A stretch of DNA of 64,000 nucleotides from Planoprotostelium fungivorum (lineage: Eukaryota; Evosea; Variosea; Cavosteliida; Cavosteliaceae): NCBI GenBank assembly GCA_003024175.1, contig MDYQ01000016.1:124001-188000 (forward strand). Direction: 5' to 3'. The notes beneath the pieces are model-generated. The model worked only from the letters and a program-made list of their open reading frames with translations. It ran no database searches and was not told the DNA's origin. Made by a program: the position numbers and the translations under genes. Within the stretch, counting starts at the first letter, position 1; each line of letters opens with the position of its first letter. This document shows positions 14,634 to 23,628 of the stretch, piece after piece.

Positions 14634-16610
14634 ATGACGAACGCCACTGCATATCAACCTGTGAAAGAGGATGCGGATCTTTCCGGTGAGGTCTATTGTA
14701 CAATAGTCTATCTACAGCATCGGAATGACGATCAACTAGAGACATCAACGGTGGAATTGGTTGCAAATGAAGTCACTGACAAAGGCCTCCTGATCGATGA
14801 CGGAAAAATCACGTATCTGGAAGAATCACCACTGAAGAAGAAGGTGACGCTTCCATCGATATACCTGACTCCCGCTAAAATGATCAGTTCATCACAGCAC
14901 TCTATTGCTATCAATTTCTTGCTCTCGGTTTGATCGGTGATCATTTATCATCCCACGCAGTGCACCATCTGAGCGAACACACAGGAAGCTCGTTGGGACC
15001 AGCCCTGATATCGATCGCTGCGAGAGCTGACATCAAAACGGAAGAAGCGGGTGCCGTCTTCACAGCCCGAGGGGCTTTCTACTTGGCGGGAACTGCTGTA
15101 GCTGGCTTCGTCCTCGGTGGTATGTCTGGCTCTCTTCCATGGACGTCTCATCTCACTGTTTGAAGGTCCCAGAAGTCATCTGATAATGGGTGTCGCCATC
15201 GTGATCAGCGGCATCGCTTTCGGTAGCATATCATTTGCTTCAAAGTTGTGGCAGATGTTGGTCCTGGCAGCCATCCAATCACTCGCCGCATCGTTCCTCG
15301 AGATCGGCTCCAACATCATGATGATGAACCTGTGGAGGGATAAGGCTGCCCCGTGGTTACAAGGTAAGACACATCATCATCTGACGCATGACACGACGAC
15401 AGCTCTTCACTTCAATTATGGTGTGGGTGCCTCGATCGGTCCCTTCATTGTCGCACTCTTCTTCGAAAGATTAGAAGGGGACGATAGCGCCATGTGGTCC
15501 TTCTTGCCCATCGGAATCATCCTGGTGTCTTCAGGTGAATCTTTTATTTCGTTTTATTTGTATTCTCAACTTCACAGGGCTACCCCTGTTGTTCATACGA
15601 ACACCTCAGGGACCTGGAGAGGATGTTTCAGATAAAGAAGTTGGAGCAGGAATGGAGAGAAAGAACTCGAATATTCCATATCACATCCTGGTGGCATCGT
15701 TATCCGTCTATCTCATGCTCTATGTTGGTGCTGAGACCTCACTCGGAAGTAAGAATCTCCATCTCATCTCACGATGATGATCGACACGATCATCACGACG
15801 ACATCATCACGACACGGTGGAGAATCGACTCAACGACATTCCAGGTTGGGTGTCTCTCTATGCCATCAAAGTGTATGGCTTCAGCGAGGGTTCGGCCGCT
15901 TTCCTTGCTTCTGCCTTCTGGACTTCCTTCACTATCGGCAGAGGCATTGCGAGTGAGTGACACTTGTGCTTGCATCTTCTCTCGTGACACAGAGACAGTT
16001 CCGCTGAGTCTGAAGGTGTCGAGCCATGTGATGCTGCTGTCAGACAAAATGCTGTCGCTGATCGGGCTGATTGTGCTGATGGTGTTTGCATATCTGAGGA
16101 GCGTCGCTCTCTTGTGGTGCATCGTCATACTCATCGGTGAGTGGAGTTGCCGTCAGTGATTAGATTCTGATCTGTTTAGGAATCTCGTTCGCGTCGATGT
16201 ATCCGGCTTGTCTGGTGTTACTGCCACAGATGGGTGTCACGATGACGAGTAGATCATCCAGTCAACTCATCGGTGAGTTGATATTCAAATAGACATTCTT
16301 ATTATATCGTCTTACTTATCGAGTTACATCTCATCTAACATGATCGACTGACTCAAAGACAGTCGGAGGAGCCATCGGTGATATGGTCACTCCCACCGTA
16401 GGTGAGAGCTGAAAATCATCTCTTGCCTCGCTAACTCGAATGGCAGTTGGAATACTGATGGTCCGATTCGAACCTTCCTCACTGCTGGCCATTCTGGTCA
16501 TCATCGTTGGAATGTCCGTGGCGTTATATGTTATGGCATACCTGGTCCTCATACCCAGAGTCAGAAGAGACCAGATTCGAGAGAAGACAAACAAGGGAGA
16601 TCTCATGTAG
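14634..16610 (+). CDS. MFSD4/NaGLT1-like major facilitator transporter, copy B
   Basis: Tandem paralogue of the gene at 12361-14388, in the same orientation and with the same exon order. The N-terminus MTNATAYQPVKED parallels MTNNAAYSVVEED. Main blocks are FITALYCYQFLALGLIG, SSLGPALISIAARADIKTEE, EIGSNIMMMNLWRDKAAPWLQ, ALHFNYGVGASIGPFIVALF, SVYLMLYVGAETSLGSW and VGGAIGDMVTPT. The C-terminus is YVMAYLVLIPRVRRDQIREK with stop TAG 16608-16610. Families of this type carry sugars or related solutes across the plasma membrane. The substrate cannot be read from sequence. Introns are small and sit at the same positions as in copy A. Confidence 0.85.
15910..16123 (+). repeat. Near-identical block shared with copy A (likely gene-conversion tract)
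   Basis: Partner of 13683-13896; see that entry. The offset is constant at 2227 bp through the whole block, so there are no gaps. Confidence 0.85.
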
Positions 16611-16930
16611 AGTCGACAAGGCTGGTTGGATCTTCTCTTGTGCTCCATAGGCGAAGGGCGTGATGCATAAAAAGAGAAATTTTTGTCCAGAGATTTGAAT
16701 GAATGAGACGTGATCGTGGCAAGGAGTTTTCGTGCTTCCACAGAATGTGCTGTCGGACGTCATGTGTCTCTTTCTGTGTGTGGTGCAGCATGCTTCAGGA
16801 GATGGTGAATCGAATGAGAAATGAAACTTTGTCCTCCAAGAAAAGTCGTCGGTGGTCTCCCTCTGACGGGATTGGGCACATTCGACACGCAAGCATTCTC
16901 AACAAAACAGAAAAAGAGCCAACACACACA
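16611..16930. other. Intergenic region, no gene seen
   Basis: About 320 bp between the second transporter and the ML-domain gene. Short ORFs on both strands lack recognisable features. The last 40 bp before the ATG are A/C-rich (aaaagagccaacacacaca), which fits a 5' leader. Confidence 0.4.
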
Positions 16931-17433
16931 ATGAAAGTAGCCATCCTCGCTCTCATCTTCGCCTCCGCTTTCGTCGCCGCCGATCTGTGGTCTTCCTGCG
17001 GTAGGTTCACATGCAGTGCATCCATCGCCACATCCTCTAAAACATCATCTCAACACGACACCTCCTGACCCTCTTCACAGGAGACAGCAGCGACGTCCTC
17101 AAGATCGGAAAGATCATCGTGTCTCCCAACCCCCCCGTCGCCGGTAAGCCCATCACCGTGGAGGGTGCTGGACTCTTCCGGTCCGATGTGACCAGTGGAA
17201 CCATCTACGCCGAAGTCAGCGTCGACGATCTTCCCCTCATCAACTTGACTCTTCCCCTTTGCTCCACTGTCAAGAAGTTCAGACCTTGCCCCTTTTTGAA
17301 GGGACAGCAGAGCCTCAAATTGGCGGTCCCCATTCCATCGGCCGTCCCCTCTGGAGAGTACGTGGCCAAGGTCCAGGTCTTCGATCAGAACAACGCCAGA
17401 GTCACTTGCGTCACCGGAAAGGTCAACTTCTAA
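16931..17433 (+). CDS. Secreted ML (MD-2-related lipid-recognition) domain protein, NPC2-like
   Basis: ML-domain proteins are small secreted or lysosomal beta-sandwich lipid carriers (NPC2, MD-2, phosphatidylglycerol/phosphatidylinositol transfer protein). The signal peptide is MKVAILALIFASAFVAADLW. The mature part begins SSCGDSSDVLKIGKIIVSPNPP and has the family's cysteine pattern (SSCG, LPLCSTVKKFRPCPF, RVTCVTGKVNF) and the GEYVAKVQVFDQNN strand. One intron lies between 17001 and about 17080 and splits the codon after SSC. About 141 aa, the usual family size. Stop TAA 17431-17433. Confidence 0.85.
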
Positions 17434-17759
17434 ATGAATGAAACTTGCAACTTGATGAATCTATCTCTTCGTGTTGTCTACGTGCTACAGAAACGGATAT
17501 TCCTTGTGGAAGCAGAGGTGTGGATGTGAAGGCCTTCAACTCGGGATGTGACTGACCTTCATCGAGTCACCATTTTGTTTACATGCACGGTGACTGGGAT
17601 TCAGAAATGACGAACACCTCATCTTTGAAGTTTCTGTCCTCATGTCTGCAGTGCGCTCAAAATTGGAGACAAAGAAAATTCGCTCAAAAGAGGGAACGAT
17701 CTACAACGAAACCGTTCACCTTCCCGGTTTGATTTTCGGAAAAGAAGGAAAAGTTGAAG
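17434..17759. other. Intergenic region, no gene seen
   Basis: About 325 bp with no coding potential that I can support. It contains one copy of the recurrent octamer TCTACAAC near 17700, about 60 bp upstream of the TRM11 start. Confidence 0.35.
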
Positions 17760-19990
17760 ATGTGGGGCGGAAGTGAAGAGCTTCCTCCAAGGGAGATTCC
17801 TCTGAAGAGGCCATACATGGCTCGATTCAGATCACAACATGCAGAGTTCCGTATCCCTGAACTTCGATCTCTCGCACAGATGTTTGGGTTTCTGGAGCAT
17901 TTAGATTACGGTACTGAGCAAGCGAAACTCGTCAGTCAGAGGAGGGAAGAATTACCCACTGTGAGTGACGAGTGCATCATCATCATTCTGATCGGAGGTA
18001 GTCTCCGTACCTTCCCATCGCTTGTCCGTCTCAGAAACAGATCGAACAAGTCGCCTCTCGTTCTGTCAGTTTAATGTGTGTTCTACATCTTGTGCATCAC
18101 CTCACCGTCACCAGGTCCTTTTTCGATCTCATCGCTGTCGGAGATACATTCGAAGAATTACTGGAGAACATTTCTCATTATCCACAAGACAAATTGGTTC
18201 GTTATCACATCACGTATCATTCTCACTCTACACCAGCAAGCCCTCGCTGGAAACGGTAGAACTTTCAAATACCATGTCGATTCGTACGGCCGAAAGATGC
18301 CCCACGCAGAACAGCTCGTTCTGATGGAACGTCTCACGAACATCAACGGAGCATGGGAGTCTGGCAACATCGATTTAAAGAACCCACAAGAGACGTGGAC
18401 CATCTTTGTCGACTACGGAGTGGCAAAGAATAGACCCATGGACGATCCACGAAGATATTACTTGGGCCGAAAGGTGAGATGATGGTGAGATGAAGAGTGA
18501 TGGAGGATTAGATATGTAACACCCCCGTGGATCTCATCGAAGTGTACAACGTGAAGAAGAGAAATTACATTGGAACGACATCCATGGACTCTGAGCTGTC
18601 ACTCATGATGGCGAATCAAGCTCTGGTGAGACGAAACATCTGTCGGATACGCGTGCGATCTTCACGATGATGAGAAGAGTTCATCGTGAGGACTTCATCG
18701 TGATGCATGTCGTGATGCATGTCGTGATGGGAGAATGAGAGTGGAGCTGATGATGAGACAGGCGAGAAGTGGAACGATCGCTATGGATCCATTTGCGGGC
18801 ACGGGATCTCTCTTGCTGACCTGTGCCCACTTTGGTTCGATGGTGATGGGATCTGATATCGATCAGAGAATGTTCAGAGGATGGGGTGATCTTTTATTCT
18901 CATTTATTCTTTTTTCCATCCTCTTTTTCCTCACACCCTCTTCTGTCGGTCCCAGTTTTTTCAATTTTGAACAATTCGTAAAACTTTTTCTTACATTCTG
19001 AAAAAGTACAGGAGAAGGAAAAGATCTGAAGAGTAATTTCAAGCAGTATGGAATCGAGAACAAATATATCGATGTCATCGTGGCAGACAATTCCCACACA
19101 CCCTATCGCACCGTACCTTTCATCGACGCCCTCGTCGCAGATCGTGAGTCTTTCACTTTAACAAACGATCGAAAAGAACAAATGAAGAAGAAAAAACGAG
19201 AGAAAACGAAAGAAAAAAAGACAAAAGTGAATGACAAATATCAGCTCCGTATGGAATTCGCGCTGGAGCTCGTAAGATCGGAAAGAAAAGAAAGACAATT
19301 CTCCGCGAGCAGAAACTGGGCATCACCAACGCGTACGTACTGTATGTTCTTCACCCCCTGACGTAATGCAGCCACAGGAGATCCAACCACATCATCCAAT
19401 GCATCAACTACGCCGTGTCCGACGTTCTACACGATCTCCTAAATTTAGCCGCAACGAGGCTCGTTGTGGGTGGTCGATTGGTTTACTGGCTGCCCACGAC
19501 GGATCAGTACAAGGTTTGAAATTCGAATTCACGGATGGGCGGGAAACTGACACTCTCTTGCAGGACAGTGACCTACCCCTTCACCCCTGCCTGAGAATCA
19601 TCTCGAACAGTGAACAACCACTGACCATGAGATGGAGAAGGAGGCTCATCACCATGGAAAAGTTCACAGAGTACATTCCCTCCGTCCACGACAACCTCTC
19701 TGTGAGTGATGAGCGATGATGATCATGATCATCATCACGATCATCATGATTTTCATGACACCTTGCAGCCCGAGGAATATGGACAGATCAACCTGTCGGA
19801 CGATTCACACGGAAACCTGAAGAACTACTGGCTCAGAATTGGATCCAACGGTGGACCACCCAAAGAGAAGAAGGGAAAGAGGAAGGGAAAAGGAGAGACG
19901 GAAGGAGAGACAGCAGAGGAAGAGACAGCAGAGGGAGAGGGAGAGGAAGATGAAGAGGAAGTGGCCGAGGTCGAAGGCGTCGAGCAATAG
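17760..19990 (+). CDS. TRMT11: TRM11/TRMT11-like tRNA (guanine-N2-) methyltransferase catalytic subunit
   Basis: TRM11 with its partner TRM112 methylates guanosine-10 of tRNAs. The N-terminus MWGGSEELPPREIPLKRPYM lies just ahead of FRIPELRSLAQMFG, the THUMP-like part. The family blocks follow: RSFFDLIAVGDTFEELLENI, FKYHVDSYGRKMPHAEQLVLM, FVDYGVAKNRP, YYLGRKV and KKRNYIGTTSMDSELSLMMANQAL. The SAM-binding motif DPFAGTGSLLL is at 18784-18817. The catalytic DPPYGIRAGARKIG is split by an intron between 19140 and about 19250. The C-terminus carries a lineage-specific Lys/Glu-rich tail (KEKKGKRKGKGETEGE...). ATG 17760 is the first Met; stop TAG 19988-19990. About ten small introns. Confidence 0.88.
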
Positions 19991-20203
19991 ATTCCTCAGA
20001 TATACGTCCGTGTCATTTCTCCTCTGATGAAGAGCTATAACGTGTTGTGGATGATTCATGTCTTTATTTCGGAGGAAGGAAAAGAGAGAGACTATGCCAC
20101 GGCCCCGAGGCCTCATCAAGATCCACACTCTCCGATCGGGTCCCGAGTAGAAACGACTTCTCGTACTCATCATGAGCCAGCACCTCAGAACAACAAGCCC
20201 CTG

Positions 20204-20209
20204 TATAAA
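20204..20209 (+). promoter_or_regulatory. TATA-box-like TATAAA upstream of the small membrane-protein gene
   Basis: TATAAA lies 47 bp before ATG 20251 and only 23 bp before ATG 20227. In the next gene the same element sits 41 bp before the ATG. With a start site 25-30 bp downstream of TATA, the ATG at 20251 is the more likely initiator. Confidence 0.5.
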
Positions 20210-20250
20210 GCGACTAGGACGGAGGAATGGAAGAGACGGCAGCAGCGCTG

Positions 20251-20427
20251 ATGGGGTTCATCTTGAGTCTCTTGGCTCTACTCTGGATGTGGACTCTCGG
20301 AATCTACCTGATATCCACTCTGGGATACACCCTGCATTCGATGTTCAATTATCATGTCTTCCCCCTCTTCAGAGATCACACCTCTCCCTCATACAAAGTG
20401 GAAGAGCACATCTCGACATCGGTATAA
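20251..20427 (+). CDS. Small single-pass or hairpin membrane protein, about 58-66 aa
   Basis: Not recognised. One exon, open from ATG 20227 (MEETAAALMG) or ATG 20251 (MGFILSLLALLW), stop TAA 20425-20427. The hydrophobic part LSLLALLWMWTLGIYLISTL is followed by GYTLHSMFNYHVFPLF and a polar tail ending EEHISTSV. The size fits small ER or mitochondrial membrane subunits, but I cannot name one. A TATA-like element just upstream supports a real transcript. The stop codon overlaps the TATA element of the next gene. Confidence 0.5.
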   Translation: MGFILSLLALLWMWTLGIYLISTLGYTLHSMFNYHVFPLFRDHTSPSYKVEEHISTSV

Positions 20428-20429
20428 AA
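20423..20429 (+). promoter_or_regulatory. TATA box of the thioesterase gene
   Basis: TATAAAA, 41 bp upstream of ATG 20464. It overlaps the stop codon of the preceding small gene, so the downstream promoter is embedded in the upstream gene's 3' end. Confidence 0.55.
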
Positions 20430-20463
20430 TGACGAAAAGGGAACTACGATAGCGTCAGGAGGT

Positions 20464-21901
20464 ATGCAACATAGTAGACGGAGACTGATGAGGTGACACT
20501 TCACTGTTGCCTCGTAAATAGAGATAAAACGATTTACCATCATTTATTTTGATTGTGCGGAAGATTGGGTTCATTTCGGATAAACGGAAATTTTCATCTT
20601 CTAGCATCAGGAAGATGGGACAGGAGCTTGTCAGCCGCTCCGTCTTCACCATCAGAAATACAGACACAGATGTGCGTGGTGTCTTAACACCTGCTCTCAC
20701 ATTAAGGGCAGCCGAGACGGGACGATTCACATGGCTGACCATCAAGGCGGACGACAAGGGAACGAACATCTTTCAACTGGTTGCAAAGAAGTCCCAATTC
20801 TACGTCGTCAAATCTACATTGACTGAGGTGATGATCATCACAATGGATATCCGATCTGAGCGACGACAGGTATACAGATACGTCACTATCGGTGATGAGG
20901 TAAGCTGTGGTCGATTATACGCGACAAATGATACATGATTGACAGTTGTTGGTCGAAACTTCTGTGCAGAAGGTAGGAGAGCGCAGTTTCGCCTTAGCCA
21001 CCAACACATTTCATGTCAAACGATCCAGTCATACTACAGAGTCTTTCGTGCCTCGCGATGAGGTGCGTTACGAGATGGCATCGTCATCGATTGAACCATT
21101 CTAGATCGTCATCGGATCACGAGGCACTGATTATACTTTAGAACCCGTCTTTTCTGCTCGAGCCGTGATGGTGACGTCGATGTAGATCATCCTCCTTCTG
21201 ATTCCATCGAAGGTGCTCGTGGGTCAATCTGGTAGATCGGAGAACATGGACATAGAATTGAAAGGCTTCTTGAACAGACAGATCGTTTACAATCCAGATC
21301 TGCAAGACTTCCCCATCGATGAGATGAAATCATTGGAGACATACGTTCAAAAGTGATCATGTCTACAAATTCATCCCTCACTCTTCTCACAGATACAAAA
21401 TTCGAATGAGTGATATCGATACGTTGAACCACGTGAACAACGCGAAATACATGGTACGATGATGATTTTATTTCAACGCACCTGATGATGGAAGGACTAC
21501 ATGGACGACACCCGATTGAGAGCTAGCACCTCTGGATTCATCCGTGTCGATCAGGTGATCGACATCACGCTCCATCATCCTCTGACCTGATTTATTCAGT
21601 CCAGAACAGATGACATCAGCTACGCATCGCTAAAGAGGTGAAACGAGAATCCCTCTTACTTCTTCTCACATCGCATAGATCCAACGTCGATTACATGGAT
21701 CAGTGTAGAGTTGGAGAAGAAATAGAAGTGTCTCTGAGATACAGACGGATCGATGGAAACGATGACGCATTAGACACCTACTTTGAGATCAGAAGGGCAG
21801 ATGTGACTGGAGATAAGAAGAGAATACTCTGTCGTGCTCGGGTAGAATGGAACTTGAAGCGACCACAGACAGCATGGAGCAATCCAAAGCCCAAACTGTA
21901 G
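20464..21901 (+). CDS. Double-hotdog acyl thioesterase (acyl-ACP/acyl-CoA thioesterase-like)
   Basis: Thioesterases of the hotdog fold hydrolyse acyl-CoA or acyl-ACP. Two hotdog repeats are visible. The first contains FTIRNTDTDVRGVLTPALTL (from about 20640). The second contains YKIRMSDIDTLNHVNNAKYM (from about 21390), whose DxLNHVNNxxY is the family signature, followed by YRRIDGNDDALDTYFEIRR. The N-terminal exon MQHSRRRLMS splices over a long intron ending tcttctag into IRKMGQELVSRSV. This basic start could be a mitochondrial presequence (inference). Choosing ATG 20464 is supported by the TATA box 41 bp upstream; ATG 20615 inside exon 2 is an alternative. Stop TAG 21899-21901. Confidence 0.75.
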
Positions 21902-22188
21902 GCATGGCTGAATAAACTCTCGTTCAACAGAAGATCTTCTAATCATGTGCATCAAGAGTTGTCCGCATGACGATCGAAAGTGCAAATCTCGTGGCGGATG
22001 AACGCCAATAACCTTAAGAAGGTCTTTAACGTCATACAAGTGGGTCGATGGTGCCTTCTAAGATCATTTTCATCTTCGGGGGTTTCTCCATCCGCGAAAC
22101 GATAAGCCCGCAACTGTTCCGCACCACAACCCCGATTCAAGAGGATCATCCACACTAGTATCATTCCTCTCTCTCTCAGCTGATAAAC

Positions 22189-23469
22189 ATGCGAACCTCG
22201 CAGTTGATCGTCCTCCTTGTTGTTCTCTTGTGTTCGGCCGAGGCCATCAAGACCTTGAAGCCCAGACCTTCCGGCAGGCCCACTCACCTCCGCCCAACTG
22301 ATCTACCCACCGACGCACCCACCGATGCTCCAACCGGTACTCATCCCACCGACAGACCCCCTCGTCCCACTGACGATCGTCGCCCCCCTCCCCCTCCCCA
22401 CGGAGATCATCCACCCCACCACGGACCCCGTCCAACCGATGACCGTCGTCCCCCTCCCCCTCCTCACGGAGATCGTCCTCCCCACCATAGACCTCGTCCC
22501 ACTGATGCTCCAACTGACTTGCCGACCGGTACTCACCCCGCTGACAGGCCCCCTCGTCCCACTGACGACCGCCGTCCACCTCCCCACGGAGAGATTGTGA
22601 ACTTTGGTGACCGCCGTGAGAATCGCACCCACCCCACCGATGCCCCCACTGATAGACCCCCCCGTCCCACCGACGACCACCGTCCTCCCTTCAATGGTAC
22701 CGACAGACCAACACGTCCCTTCCCTACCGACAGACCCACAGAGAGACCCCCTCGTCCCACTGATGCTCCCACTGATGCTCCTACTGACAAACCCACCGGT
22801 AGACCCCCTCGTCCCACGGACGACCGTCGTCCCCCTCATGGAAGATACGCTGATTTTGGAGATCGCCGCGAGAACCGCACCCACCCCACCGATGCCCCCA
22901 CTGATAGACCCCCTCGTCCTACTGACGACCACCGTCCTCCCTTCAACGGCACCGACAGGCCAACTCGTCCCTTCCCTACCGACAGACCCACAGAGAGACC
23001 CCCTCGTCCCACTGATGCTCCCACTGATGCTCCTACTGACAAACCCACCGGTAGACCCCCTCGTCCCACCGATGATCGTCGTCCCCCTCACGGTAGATAC
23101 GCCGCTTTTGGAGATCGTGAAAACCGCACTCGCCCCACCGATGCTCCCACGGACAGACCCCGTCCCACCGACGACCACCGTCCTCCCTTCAACGGCACCG
23201 ACAAGCCCACCGATAGACACCCTCGTCCCACAGACGCTCCAACTGATCTACCTCCTCGTCCCACAGACGCTCCCACCGATCTACCCCCTCGTCCCACCGA
23301 CGACCACCGTCCTCCCATCAACGGTACCGACAGGCCCCCTCGTCCCACCGATGCTCCCACCGGTAGACCCCCCCGCCCAACTGACCTACCCACCGACGGT
23401 AGACCCACCAACGGTAGACCCACCGGCAGGCACCCACGTCCCACCGGAGGCCGTCCCCCTCGTCACTGA
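22189..23469 (+). CDS. Secreted Pro/Thr/Asp/Arg-repeat protein, 426 aa
   Basis: A single exon. Signal peptide MRTSQLIVLLVVLLCSAEA, then 400 residues of low-complexity repeats built from RPPRPTD, APTDAPTD and DDHRPPFNGTD units. NGT sequons recur and Ser/Thr is abundant, so heavy glycosylation is likely. A larger unit beginning GDRRENRTHPTDAPTD is tandemly repeated with a period of 252 bp (22606, 22858, 23110). No enzyme domain. The likely role is structural (extracellular matrix, stalk or cyst wall), as inference. AATAAA at 23505-23510, 36 bp past the stop. The lack of introns is unusual for this window. Confidence 0.75.
   Translation: MRTSQLIVLLVVLLCSAEAIKTLKPRPSGRPTHLRPTDLPTDAPTDAPTGTHPTDRPPRPTDDRRPPPPPHGDHPPHHGPRPTDDRRPPPPPHGDRPPHHRPRPTDAPTDLPTGTHPADRPPRPTDDRRPPPHGEIVNFGDRRENRTHPTDAPTDRPPRPTDDHRPPFNGTDRPTRPFPTDRPTERPPRPTDAPTDAPTDKPTGRPPRPTDDRRPPHGRYADFGDRRENRTHPTDAPTDRPPRPTDDHRPPFNGTDRPTRPFPTDRPTERPPRPTDAPTDAPTDKPTGRPPRPTDDRRPPHGRYAAFGDRENRTRPTDAPTDRPRPTDDHRPPFNGTDKPTDRHPRPTDAPTDLPPRPTDAPTDLPPRPTDDHRPPINGTDRPPRPTDAPTGRPPRPTDLPTDGRPTNGRPTGRHPRPTGGRPPRH
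22606..23361 (+). repeat. Tandem 252-bp (84-codon) repeat, about three copies
   Basis: Copies start at 22606, 22858 and 23110 with the sequence encoding GDR(R)ENRT. Copies 1 and 2 are close to identical in protein; copy 3 is shorter and divergent. Each copy is itself made of PTD-type units. Confidence 0.75.
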
Positions 23470-23628
23470 ATGGGCAGAGTGTAGATCAACGACCGCGTCA
23501 TTCGAATAAAAATTCAGCTTTCAGTTTTCTACAGATTCTTATTTATTCGGTCATGGTCGGTGTCGGTTGTGCCTGTGTTTGTCTCTTCTTCTTCCCCACT
23601 TTTGCTTCGACTTTTGTCTGCCGTCACA

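Noticed and set aside
13683-16123. Duplicate blocks in the transporter pair as a mobile element insertion
   Set aside because: The blocks are coding and collinear in both genes with no terminal repeats or target duplications. Paralogy with conversion explains them.
22303-23220. 305-codon minus-strand ORF and several shorter ones opposite the Pro/Thr-rich gene
   Set aside because: They are mirror products of the repeat (Gly/Val/Ser-rich translations of PTD codons). A period divisible by three keeps all frames open. There is no signal peptide or start context, while the plus strand has both.
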